Origin: an uncultured Pelagibacteraceae bacterium
GTDB lineage: Bacteria > Pseudomonadota > Alphaproteobacteria > Pelagibacterales > Pelagibacteraceae
DNA: 64,000 bases
Assembly (NCBI GenBank): GCA_902615715.1
Contig: CACMQA010000002.1
Span: 182,263-246,262 of the forward strand
Direction: 5' to 3'
In this document: positions 1-8,764 of the stretch, piece after piece
Position numbering within the stretch: the stretch's first letter is position 1
Layout: every line of letters begins with the position of its first letter
Translations under genes and position numbers: made by a program
The notes under the pieces: model-generated
Told to the model about the DNA's origin: nothing
Seen by the model: the letters and a program-made list of their open reading frames with translations, nothing else
The model's database searches: none

Positions 1-382
1 AAAAGTAAAAAAAATTAGAGATATATTAAAAATATTCCAGATAAAATTTTCAAAAAAAAATAAAAATTGCTGTATTGAAGGAAGAGATATTTCTACAAAA
101 ATACTACCTTCTTCTGATTTAAAATTTTTTTTTAAATGCAGTTTACAGATAGCTGCTACTAGAAGATATAAAGAATTAAAAAAAAAAAATACTAAAATTA
201 AGTTTGAAGAAGTGAAAAAAGCCCTAAGAATAAGAAATATTAAAGATACTAAAAGAAAACACTCCCCTTTACTTAAACATAGAAATTCGATAGAAATCGA
301 CACCGGAAAATTAACTAAACAAGCAATGTTAGCAAAAATGTCCCGGTATGTAGAGAAAGTTATAGAAAAAAATGAAAAATGA
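1..382 (+). CDS. cmk: Cytidylate kinase, C-terminal part (5' truncated by window edge)
   Basis: Open frame from base 2 to TGA 380-382: ...CCIEGRDISTKILPSSDLKFFFKCSLQIAATRRYKEL...KHSPLLKHRNSIEIDTGKLT; overlaps rpsA start, the usual cmk-rpsA order. Confidence 0.85.
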   Translation, partial: KVKKIRDILKIFQIKFSKKNKNCCIEGRDISTKILPSSDLKFFFKCSLQIAATRRYKELKKKNTKIKFEEVKKALRIRNIKDTKRKHSPLLKHRNSIEIDTGKLTKQAMLAKMSRYVEKVIEKNEK

Positions 383-2084
383 ATTAGAAACAAAAAACCC
401 AAGTTCTCTTCACAAAGAATTCCAAAATTTACTAGATCAAGACTTCAAAGATAGAAAGCTTAAAGAAAACGAAGTAATTAGTGCTACAGTTTCAGAGATT
501 ACAAAAAACTTTGTAGTTGTTGATTGTAAAGCAAAAATGGAGGGCATGATCCCATTAGAAGAATTTAAAGTAAATGATGAGCTGTCGAAAATAAAAGTTG
601 GTTCAAAAATAGATGTATTTCTAGAAAGAATTGAAAGTTTCAAAGGAGAGATAATAATTTCCCGAGATAAAGCGAGAAAAATAAAAACTTGGAAAAAAAT
701 GGAAAAAGTTTTTGAGACACAAGAAGAAATGACGGGATACATCACAGGTAAAGTCAAAGGAGGTTTCATTGCAAATGTTGAGGGATTACCTTGTTTCATG
801 CCATCTTCTCAAATAGATGTAAAACCTTTAAAGAAGGTTGATCATTTGCTTAACACGCCAATAAAAGTTCTAGCTACTAGAATTGATAAAAATAGAGGAA
901 ACGTTTGTGTTTCTCGAAGAGCAGTGCTTGAGAAAAGTAAAAATGCAATTATTTCTGAGGCGCTTAAAAATATAAAAGAAGGTGACATAATAAATGATGC
1001 AATAGTTAAAGCGACCACTGATTGGGGAATATTTTTAGATATTAATGGAATAGACGCTCTTCTACACGTTTCTGATCTTAGTCATGGTAGAGTTAAGAAA
1101 CCATCTGATCTTGTAACAATAGGTCAAAAATTGAAAGTTAAAATTACTAAAATTGATGAAAAGACAAATCGTGTATCCGCATCTATCAAAGCTCTGACGG
1201 AAGACCCTTTTGCAAACATTGATAAGAAATATAAAATTGGCGAAACTTATGAGGGTGAAGTAACAAAAATAATGGACTATGGATGTTTTATAAAAATTGA
1301 AGATGGTATTGAAGGTTTAATACATAATTCAGAGTTAGATTGGACAAATAGAAACGTAAAACCAAGTAAGATTTTATCAGTTTCACAAAAAATTAAGTTT
1401 AAAATTGTAAATATGGATAAAGAAACAAAAAGAATTTCTTTATCTTATAAAGCAACTTTACCGAACCCATGGGATAAAATTAAAGATAAGATTGGTAAAG
1501 AAGTAAAAATGAAAATTACTGCTATCACAGACAAAGCAATATTCGGTGAACTTGTGGAATTTAAAATTTCAGGAATGCTCCACTATAAAGAACTCTCTTT
1601 CCAAGAGGATATAAAAGAACTTAAAAAATTCAAAAAAAATGATGTTGTCAGTGTTAAAATTATTGAAATCAAAGATGATAAAATTAAATTTTCAAAAAGA
1701 GCGCTAGAGAAAGATCCTCTAGATTGGTTTAAAGATAATAATAAAAAACTCGGTGATATCGTCACTACACGAGTCCATGAAGTTTTAAAAACTGGGGTTA
1801 AAGTTTCAGTTGATAAAGAGAAAAAACTAATAGTATTAATTAAGAAAAACGACCTAGCAAAAGAGACATCTGATGCTAGACCAGAAGTTTTTTCACAAGG
1901 GAATGCGCTAGACGCTAAAATTACAGAATTAGACTTCGTGCTTCGAAAAATAAAGTTAAGTGTAAAAGCTGCTCAAATTGATGAAGAAAAGTCTCTTATT
2001 GCAAAATTTGGTGAAGGGGCAACAAAATCTGGTGCGACCCTAAAAGGAATTTTTGAAAAAGCAATAGGTAAAAAAAAAAAGTAG
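372..2084 (+). CDS. rpsA: 30S ribosomal protein S1
   Basis: 570 aa with repeated S1 motifs (GVKGGFIANVEGLPCFMPSSQID, WGIFLDINGIDALLHVSDLS, YGCFIKIEDGIEGLIHNSEL). Confidence 0.97.
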   Translation: MKNELETKNPSSLHKEFQNLLDQDFKDRKLKENEVISATVSEITKNFVVVDCKAKMEGMIPLEEFKVNDELSKIKVGSKIDVFLERIESFKGEIIISRDKARKIKTWKKMEKVFETQEEMTGYITGKVKGGFIANVEGLPCFMPSSQIDVKPLKKVDHLLNTPIKVLATRIDKNRGNVCVSRRAVLEKSKNAIISEALKNIKEGDIINDAIVKATTDWGIFLDINGIDALLHVSDLSHGRVKKPSDLVTIGQKLKVKITKIDEKTNRVSASIKALTEDPFANIDKKYKIGETYEGEVTKIMDYGCFIKIEDGIEGLIHNSELDWTNRNVKPSKILSVSQKIKFKIVNMDKETKRISLSYKATLPNPWDKIKDKIGKEVKMKITAITDKAIFGELVEFKISGMLHYKELSFQEDIKELKKFKKNDVVSVKIIEIKDDKIKFSKRALEKDPLDWFKDNNKKLGDIVTTRVHEVLKTGVKVSVDKEKKLIVLIKKNDLAKETSDARPEVFSQGNALDAKITELDFVLRKIKLSVKAAQIDEEKSLIAKFGEGATKSGATLKGIFEKAIGKKKK

Positions 2085-2092
2085 AAAAATAA

Positions 2093-2374
2093 TTGTCGCG
2101 ACTAAAGCTAATAAAGCAGCTTAAAAAAAAAATCCCTCAACTTAATCACTCAGAATTAAACGCGATAATTAATAATTTTTCTAAAGGCATTTCTAAATCT
2201 TTAAAAAACGGTTATAATATAGAAATTCGGGGCCTTGGAAGGTTCTATTGCAAAAAATTAAAAGAAAATTTTAATGCAAGGAATCCAGCCACGAACGAAC
2301 TAATATATAAGCCAGAAAGAGTTAAAATAAGATTTAGGGCTTCAAAAAAATTAAATAAAGTCATTAATGAATAA
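2093..2374 (+). CDS. ihfB: Integration host factor beta / HU-family DNA-binding protein (TTG start)
   Basis: GLGRFYCKKLKENFNARNPATNELIYKPERVKIRFRASKKL matches the IHF/HU arm; follows rpsA. Confidence 0.9.
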   Translation: MSRLKLIKQLKKKIPQLNHSELNAIINNFSKGISKSLKNGYNIEIRGLGRFYCKKLKENFNARNPATNELIYKPERVKIRFRASKKLNKVINE

Positions 2375-3035
2375 AAAACCTAAAATATTTATAGCTTGCG
2401 ATACAACAAGTCTAACAAAAGTAAAAAAAATTATAAAGCAATCAAAATCAAACAAAATCAAAATTGGCTATAAATTTGGCTTAGAATTTATGAACTGTAA
2501 AAAAGGTAGGCAATTTATTTCCACGTTAAAAAATAAAATTATTTTTGTAGATTTAAAATTAAATGACACGGTAAACACAATGGTTTCAGCAGTGAAAGCA
2601 CTGAAAGATCTAAAAATAAATTATCTTACGGTTCATATTTCTTCTGGTCTAGCGGCTCTTAAAGCTGTAAAAAAAGTTTCAGGATTTACAAAAATTGTAG
2701 GAGTTACAACTTTAACTTCATTAAATAATAAAGATTTAAGAATTATTGGATACAATAAGTCAGTTAAAAATTTAGTGATCCATCAAGCAAAACTTGCAAA
2801 AAAAGCATCCTTGGATGGCTTAGTTTGTAGTCCTTATGAAGTAAGTACAGTAAGAAAAATTTTTAAAAAGGAAATCATTACCCCTGGGGTGCAAATAGGA
2901 AAAAGAAATTACGATCAAAAACGTTCTATGGAAGCTAAAAAAGTCAAATCTGATTGGTTAGTTATTGGAAGAGCGATTACAGCTCGAAGAAATATTAAGA
3001 AGAATATTCAAAATCTTGCTAAAGAATTAAAATAA
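2367..3035 (+). CDS. pyrF: Orotidine 5'-phosphate decarboxylase
   Basis: FVDLKLNDTVNT (DxKxxD-type motif), TPGVQIG, SDWLVIGRAIT. Confidence 0.9.
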   Translation: MNKKPKIFIACDTTSLTKVKKIIKQSKSNKIKIGYKFGLEFMNCKKGRQFISTLKNKIIFVDLKLNDTVNTMVSAVKALKDLKINYLTVHISSGLAALKAVKKVSGFTKIVGVTTLTSLNNKDLRIIGYNKSVKNLVIHQAKLAKKASLDGLVCSPYEVSTVRKIFKKEIITPGVQIGKRNYDQKRSMEAKKVKSDWLVIGRAITARRNIKKNIQNLAKELK

Positions 3036-3652
3036 TGAAAATAAAGATTTGTGGCTTAAATCCAATCAGGGATGTTCGGTTATGTATTGACCTTAAAGTA
3101 TCATTGTTAGGATTCGTTTTTTATAAAAAATCTCCACGAAACGTACTTCTGTCAGATATTAAAATGCTTTCTAATTATGACAAAAAAAGCTCATCTTTTG
3201 TAGCTGTAACAGTTAACCCAAGTAATGAATTCATTAAATCAAATCTAGTAGGAAATTTTGATTTTATTCAACTACATGGATCTGAAACAAGAGAACGGGT
3301 TGCAGAGATTAAAAATATGGGTCTTAAAACAATCAAAGCTATTAAAGTTATAGAAGAAAAAGATGTAGATTCCTATAAAGATTATGAAGGAGTAGCAGAC
3401 TTGATATTATTTGACTCAAATTCTATGGAAAAATCAAAAAGTATCCCAAGAGATTTGCTTTCAAAAATTCCTAAGGGTGATAAATTTTGTCTAGCAGGTG
3501 CTATAGACTCTAAAAATATGCCAGAATATAGTCAATTAGGCTTTAGTTTCTTAGATCTTTCTTCAGGACTAGAAAGAGAAAATTTAAAAGGATACAAAGA
3601 TCATCTTAAAATAAAAAAATTTATGGATAAAGTAAATGAGCTTGAGAATTAA
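3035..3652 (+). CDS. trpF: Phosphoribosylanthranilate isomerase
   Basis: KICGLNPIRDVRL, FDFIQLHGSE, LAGAIDSKN, DLSSGLE; next to trpB. Confidence 0.95.
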   Translation: MKIKICGLNPIRDVRLCIDLKVSLLGFVFYKKSPRNVLLSDIKMLSNYDKKSSSFVAVTVNPSNEFIKSNLVGNFDFIQLHGSETRERVAEIKNMGLKTIKAIKVIEEKDVDSYKDYEGVADLILFDSNSMEKSKSIPRDLLSKIPKGDKFCLAGAIDSKNMPEYSQLGFSFLDLSSGLERENLKGYKDHLKIKKFMDKVNELEN

Positions 3653-4877
3653 AAAAGGTATTCCACTAATTGATCAGTACGATAAAAATTGTATGTGGGG
3701 TGGAAAATTTGGTGGGAATTTCGTTCCAGAGACATTAAAAAAACCCATAGATGATTTAACTAAACTCTTCGAAAAATTAAGAAAAGATAAGAGCTTTTTA
3801 AAAGAAAGAGATGATTATTTTAAAAACTATGTTGGCTCACCTACGCCACTAATCCGTCTCGATAATTTAACAGATTACTTAGGTGGTGCACAAATTTGGG
3901 CTAAGGTTGTATCGGAAAATCCAGGGACGGCCCATAAAGTTTATAATGTCTTAGTTCACTGCTTAATGGCGAGACGTGCTGGCAAAAAATATGTCTGTAC
4001 GGACACAGGTGCGGGGATGAATGGAAAAAATTTAGCAATGGTTGGAAAGATGCTCGGATTGAAGGTTAAAATTTTTATGGGTTTAGTAGATATTAAACGC
4101 CAGAAAAAAAATGTTGATGTCATGAAGAAGTATGGAGCAGAAGTTGTTCCTGTTACTACTGGAAGTCAGACACTTGTTGATGCTGTCTCTGAATGCATGA
4201 GATATTTCGTGGCCAATTGCGATACCACACATTTAGTAGTTGGCAGTGCTGTGGGCCCAGCAATCTGGATCCGTATCTGTGCTTGGAGTGCGGCTCAGAT
4301 TTCAAGAGAGTTAATAGTTCAAATAAAGGAGGAGTTTGGAAAAATTCCAAAAAAATTAAAACTTTTAAATTGTATAGGCGGTGGTAGTTCTGCTTTAGGT
4401 TTTTGGAATGAGTTTATTGATTATGACAAAAAGCAAGTGGAGCTCATTGGGGTTGAAGCAGGTGGAAGTAAAAAATCAAAAAAACATGCAGCACCTCTTA
4501 CCAACGGATCAAAAATTGGAATACTACATGGATCGGCTCAATACGTAATACAAGATGCCGATGGACAAATTGGAGAGACAGAATCGATCTCGGCTGGGCT
4601 TGATTACCCGGGAATTTCCGCGATACATTGTTTCTTAAAAGATACAAAGCGAGCAAGATATACCTCCGCAACTGATGAAGAAGCTCTTAATGCATATAAA
4701 CTTGTTTCTAAATTTGAAAATATTTCACCATCTCTAGAACCTAGTCACGCTTTTGCCGAAGCAATCAGGATTGCGCCTAAATTAAGCAAGGATACAGTGT
4801 TGATTATAAATAGTTGTGGCCACTCACTAAAAGATTCAATTATAATTAAAAGTAAACTTGGTTATTACACAGAATGA
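3636..4877 (+). CDS. trpB: Tryptophan synthase beta subunit
   Basis: NPGTAHKVYNVL (PLP lysine HK), CIGGGSSALGFWNEF, GEAGG-like loop, 413 aa. Confidence 0.97.
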   Translation: MSLRIKKGIPLIDQYDKNCMWGGKFGGNFVPETLKKPIDDLTKLFEKLRKDKSFLKERDDYFKNYVGSPTPLIRLDNLTDYLGGAQIWAKVVSENPGTAHKVYNVLVHCLMARRAGKKYVCTDTGAGMNGKNLAMVGKMLGLKVKIFMGLVDIKRQKKNVDVMKKYGAEVVPVTTGSQTLVDAVSECMRYFVANCDTTHLVVGSAVGPAIWIRICAWSAAQISRELIVQIKEEFGKIPKKLKLLNCIGGGSSALGFWNEFIDYDKKQVELIGVEAGGSKKSKKHAAPLTNGSKIGILHGSAQYVIQDADGQIGETESISAGLDYPGISAIHCFLKDTKRARYTSATDEEALNAYKLVSKFENISPSLEPSHAFAEAIRIAPKLSKDTVLIINSCGHSLKDSIIIKSKLGYYTE

Positions 4878-5674
4878 AATCAGAAATTCAATTAGCTTTT
4901 GAAAATTGTAAAAAGGAAAAAAGACCAGCTCTCATCACTTATACTGTAGCTTCTGATCCAAATAAAAAGAAAAGTTTAGAGATTTTAAAATCACTGGCTA
5001 AGTACGCCGATATTTTGGAACTTGGTTTCCCGCACTCAACCCCAATTGGTGATGGAGGACAAATTCAAACTAGTTCTCATAGAGCAATTAAAAATGGTTT
5101 CAAAATGAAAGATGCATTTCAAATTGTAAAGAGTTTTAAAAAAACTGAGAAAAATAAACCGGTAATTCTTATGGGCTACTATAATATGATATTTCAATAC
5201 GGAGAAAATAAATTCCTAATTGATTGTAAAAAGTCAGGAGTAAGTGGAATTATTTGTGTTGATTTGCCTTGGCCAGAAAATAAAATTTTTGCAAAGAAAT
5301 GTAAGAAAAAGTCCATAGTATTTGTTCAGCTTCTTGCACCAACAACAACTAAAGAAAGAATGAAAAAAATTATTAGAGACTCAGATTCCATGAATTATTT
5401 AATTAGTATTTTGGGCACAACTGGAAGTAAACTAAAAGTCTCTCCCAAAAAAATACTAGAAAATTACAATAAGATTAAAAGAATCAATCCAAAGAAAAAC
5501 CTAGTAATTGGTTTCGGTATTACAGACTCCACGATTTCATCTTTTAAATCAGCCTCCGGCCTGGTAGTGGGTTCACTTTTATGCAAAACTATCACCAATT
5601 CACTCAAAATGAGGATAAACCCTGCCACTAAATTGCTTAAAACAGTGTATAACCTTAAGAAGAAAATAATTTAA
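4874..5674 (+). CDS. trpA: Tryptophan synthase alpha subunit
   Basis: PALITYTVASDPNKKKSLEILK, ELGFPHSTPIGDGGQIQ, GVSGIICVDLPW, GFGITDS. Confidence 0.96.
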   Translation: MKSEIQLAFENCKKEKRPALITYTVASDPNKKKSLEILKSLAKYADILELGFPHSTPIGDGGQIQTSSHRAIKNGFKMKDAFQIVKSFKKTEKNKPVILMGYYNMIFQYGENKFLIDCKKSGVSGIICVDLPWPENKIFAKKCKKKSIVFVQLLAPTTTKERMKKIIRDSDSMNYLISILGTTGSKLKVSPKKILENYNKIKRINPKKNLVIGFGITDSTISSFKSASGLVVGSLLCKTITNSLKMRINPATKLLKTVYNLKKKII

Positions 5675-5678
5675 GTAT

Positions 5679-6602
5679 ATGAATTGGATCAGTCGCTTTA
5701 TTAAACCAAAATTAAAATCTCTTTTTAAGAAAAAATCTGCTGAAAGAGATGATGCGTTATGGCAAAACTGCTCTTGCTCGAAACTTACACTTAAAGAAGA
5801 TTTCGCAAAAAATTTATTTGTATGTCCCTCTTGTAACAAGCCACACCCACTAACTAATAAACAAAGGTTTGATTTATTTTTTGATGACTCTGAGTACCAA
5901 ATTTTGGATTATGGAAGACCACCTGAGGATCCAATTACTTTTGAAGACACAAAAAAATATAAAGATAGAATTAAAAAAGCAATAGAATTAACTGGTGAAG
6001 ATGAAACTATGACAGCAGCATCAGGATTTTTAAATGCTGTACCAATCACAGTAGTCTCAATGAATTTTTCATGGATGGGTGGCAGTGTATCACCTAGAGT
6101 TGGAGAATGTTTTTTAAATGCTGCCGAACACGCAATCAAAAATAATCATAAAGCTTTCGTAATGTTTATTACTTCAGGAGGTATGAGAATGCAAACTGGA
6201 AATCTAAGTTTGCAACAAATGGGAAGAATGACGATTGCAATGCTTGAACTCAAAAAGAAAAATATACTTACCTTTTCGATAGCAGCTGGTCCGGTCTTGG
6301 GGGGAACCACAGCAAGTTTTGCTTCAGTCGCAGATCAAATTTATTCTGAGTCTGATGATTATTTATGGGGCTTCAGTGGAAAGCGTGTTATAGAACAAAA
6401 TATCAGAGAAAAATTAAGCGATGACGTGCAAAAAAGTAAATGGGTTTTTGATCACGGCCAAATTGATAAAATAATTCCAAGACATAAATTAAGAGATGAA
6501 ATTTACAATCTTCTATCTATACTTCTTAAATTAAAAGAAAAAGAGGAAGCAGAGGATAGAGGCAATGTCACGATCGATAAATCTATTAGGGAAATCGCCT
6601 AA
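5679..6602 (+). CDS. accD: Acetyl-CoA carboxylase carboxyltransferase beta subunit
   Basis: Zinc ribbon C-S-C...CPSC, SGGMRMQTGNLSLQQM, GPVLGGTTASFASVAD. Confidence 0.95.
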   Translation: MNWISRFIKPKLKSLFKKKSAERDDALWQNCSCSKLTLKEDFAKNLFVCPSCNKPHPLTNKQRFDLFFDDSEYQILDYGRPPEDPITFEDTKKYKDRIKKAIELTGEDETMTAASGFLNAVPITVVSMNFSWMGGSVSPRVGECFLNAAEHAIKNNHKAFVMFITSGGMRMQTGNLSLQQMGRMTIAMLELKKKNILTFSIAAGPVLGGTTASFASVADQIYSESDDYLWGFSGKRVIEQNIREKLSDDVQKSKWVFDHGQIDKIIPRHKLRDEIYNLLSILLKLKEKEEAEDRGNVTIDKSIREIA

Positions 6603-7857
6603 TAAACAAAACAATATAGAAAAACTTTTAAGTCTAAATCAGCATAAAATTAGACTAGGCCTTACTAGAATCAATAAAGTAATTAAAAAATTAAAGATTA
6701 CTCAAAAACCTAATATTAAATACCTTAGTGTAAACGGAACCTCAGCTAAAAATTCTATAATACAAATCTTTAAATCTATATTAATACAACATAGGCAAAG
6801 ATATGCGGCTACGTTCTCTCCTCACTTGGTTTCAATTACGGAGCGGTTCGAACATAATCAAAATTTCATCAAGTTAACCAAACTAAAGAATATATTGACT
6901 AAAGTGGCTAAATATAAAAACTTAACCCACTTTGAAAAATTAGTTGTTACCTTTGGAATATTTATCAAGGATCTCAAATTAGATTGGGCAATAGGGGAGT
7001 ATGGTTTATTTGGAAGATTAGATGGGATACGGGCTCTATTTAATAAACCTAATTATCATATTATTAGCCCTATTTCATGGGATCATCTTAATTGGACAAA
7101 AACAAAGAAAAGAAACTTTAAAACACTTAAAGAGATAGTTTTTGAAAAAACATCTTTTTTAAGATCAACAGTCTATGTGAGTAAACAAGACCCTAAAGTT
7201 TTAAAACTTATAAAATGTAACTTAATAAATAATCAATCTGATAAATTCTTTTACGGTTTAGACTTCAGAATAATTAAGAAAAATAAAAGATATTTCTACA
7301 AAGACAATCTTCATTATTTTCAAATAAAATCCAATTTAATTGGTGACTACATGTATGAAAATATGGCACCTGCTATTAAACTTGCTTTGGACAGTGACAT
7401 ACCAATCAGTTCTATAAATAAAGGTTTATTAAAAGTAGATATGAAAGGTAGGCTTCAAATCTTAAAAAAAGGGAAATTATTAAAAAATCTTAATTCGCAA
7501 GATAAGCTCATATTAGATGGAGCACACAATGCTCAACAATCTGAAAGATTAGTGAAGGTTATAAATGAATTTAAATTTAAAAATAAATATGCTGTTATAA
7601 GTATGATCAACTCAAAAGATCCTTTATCTTTCTTAAAACCATTTAGGGGTAAATTTAATAAGCTTTATTTCTTTGATAATCCAGAACAGAGTAATTTCAT
7701 TTCAAAGGAAAGGCTAAAGGCAGTGGCCGATAAACTTAAAATAAGATCAGAAATAAAAGATAGTATTCCAGAAACTCTTAAATCAAATCAATCAAAAGCT
7801 CTTTGGTTATGTACAGGCAGTTTATATTGGGTGGGATATCTATTAGGTAAAAATTAA
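6565..7857 (+). CDS. folC: Bifunctional folylpolyglutamate/dihydrofolate synthase (divergent P-loop)
   Basis: LGLTRINKVIKKL, FSPHLVSITERF, ISWDHLNW, LILDGAHNAQQ; position after accD; P-loop reads GTSAKNS. Confidence 0.87.
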   Translation: MSRSINLLGKSPNKQNNIEKLLSLNQHKIRLGLTRINKVIKKLKITQKPNIKYLSVNGTSAKNSIIQIFKSILIQHRQRYAATFSPHLVSITERFEHNQNFIKLTKLKNILTKVAKYKNLTHFEKLVVTFGIFIKDLKLDWAIGEYGLFGRLDGIRALFNKPNYHIISPISWDHLNWTKTKKRNFKTLKEIVFEKTSFLRSTVYVSKQDPKVLKLIKCNLINNQSDKFFYGLDFRIIKKNKRYFYKDNLHYFQIKSNLIGDYMYENMAPAIKLALDSDIPISSINKGLLKVDMKGRLQILKKGKLLKNLNSQDKLILDGAHNAQQSERLVKVINEFKFKNKYAVISMINSKDPLSFLKPFRGKFNKLYFFDNPEQSNFISKERLKAVADKLKIRSEIKDSIPETLKSNQSKALWLCTGSLYWVGYLLGKN

Positions 7858-8220
7858 ATATTTTCTTTAACCCAGTCGGATACTGTTTTGTAGTCAGATG
7901 CTCCTACTTTTTGTGAAACTACTTTTCCATTTTTTATAATGTAGAGTTGGGGAATAGATCTCACTCCAAAAGTTGTTGCTGTATTTACACCATCTTGGTC
8001 AATTACCATTGAAAAAAAATCCATTCCAGGATTTTCTGAAGAAACTTTTTCAACAATAGGTGTTAGAGCTTTACAAGGGCTAATTTTTGAGTTCACCCCT
8101 TGTTAAAAAACAAGGGGCCAATTAACCGCACCAGTCAGCCTCGAATTTGAGGCAAACCGGTTTAGAATTCTCTAAAACCTCTTTCTGATACATTTCATCT
8201 GAAATTTTTTTTATTGGCAT
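7854..8220 (-). pseudogene. trxA: Thioredoxin, interrupted inside the WCGPC active site by 46 nt (8079-8124)
   Basis: Minus strand 8220-8125: MPIKKISDEMYQKEVLENSKPVCLKFEADWCG then TAA (8124-8122); 8078-7854 resumes PCKALTPIVEKVSSEN...SIPQLYIIKNGKVV...WVKENI. Both halves otherwise intact. Confidence 0.85.
8096..8117. repeat. Perfect 9-bp hairpin inside the trxA interruption
   Basis: CCCCTTGTT (8096-8104) AAAA AACAAGGGG (8109-8117). Confidence 0.9.
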
Positions 8221-8263
8221 TAAATTTTTTTATTATTTTAAAAACTCAATGTCAACAAAGACA

Positions 8264-8422
8264 TTATTTATAGATAGCCAATTGTTTATAACATTGAGGT
8301 TTAGTTTTTGATCGGCCCACTTCAATTCTCTGACCGTTATCTTTGACGCAGTAAATATAATAGTAGAATTCATCATTATCATAATCTCTTACTTCCTCTA
8401 TTCTTATCTCGGTAATATTCAT
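8264..8422 (-). CDS. Small hypothetical protein, 52 aa
   Basis: MNITEIRIEEVRDYDNDEFYYYIYCVKDNGQRIEVGRSKTKPQCYKQLAIYK*, stop directly before next ORF start; below the ORF-track cutoff. Confidence 0.6.
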   Translation of the reverse strand: MNITEIRIEEVRDYDNDEFYYYIYCVKDNGQRIEVGRSKTKPQCYKQLAIYK

Positions 8423-8764
8423 TTATTTAAAAAGTTTAAGATATTCTTTGTCATTCCGACTCCATCTAAGATGATCAACGTATAAAATTTCCTTTTCTAA
8501 AACTTCAATTTCTTTTTCTATTTTATTCAACTCATACTTTAATTTAAAGTATTCAGCATACTTCAGTAATTTGGTAGGTAAATAAATCACAGATAAAAAA
8601 AAACTAATAATTGGATTGTTCCAAATCATATATTTATTTACTTCAGACCTAAGTGTTTTCCATCTTAATTTAATTAGATAATAAGTTGTCCATTCTTTAC
8701 GATTTCTTACGCATTCTTGAAGAGCATGATGGTATCGATTTAAATCTTTTTTAGGCAGCTTCAT
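8423..8764 (-). CDS. Hypothetical helical protein, 113 aa
   Basis: ORF overlapping the sbcB 3' end; central hydrophobic segment NNPIISFFLSVIYLPTKLL then a coiled coil. Confidence 0.6.
   Translation of the reverse strand: MKLPKKDLNRYHHALQECVRNRKEWTTYYLIKLRWKTLRSEVNKYMIWNNPIISFFLSVIYLPTKLLKYAEYFKLKYELNKIEKEIEVLEKEILYVDHLRWSRNDKEYLKLFK

Noticed and set aside
437-799. 120-aa minus ORF inside rpsA
   Set aside because: Antisense to a strong S1-domain gene; composition typical of a shadow ORF.
4156-4387. Two short overlapping ORFs inside trpB
   Set aside because: Alternate-frame shadows of a conserved enzyme.
7854-8096. 80-aa ORF as a complete stand-alone protein
   Set aside because: It is the C-terminal part of thioredoxin read from an in-gap GTG; lacks the first active-site Cys and has no spaced Shine-Dalgarno.
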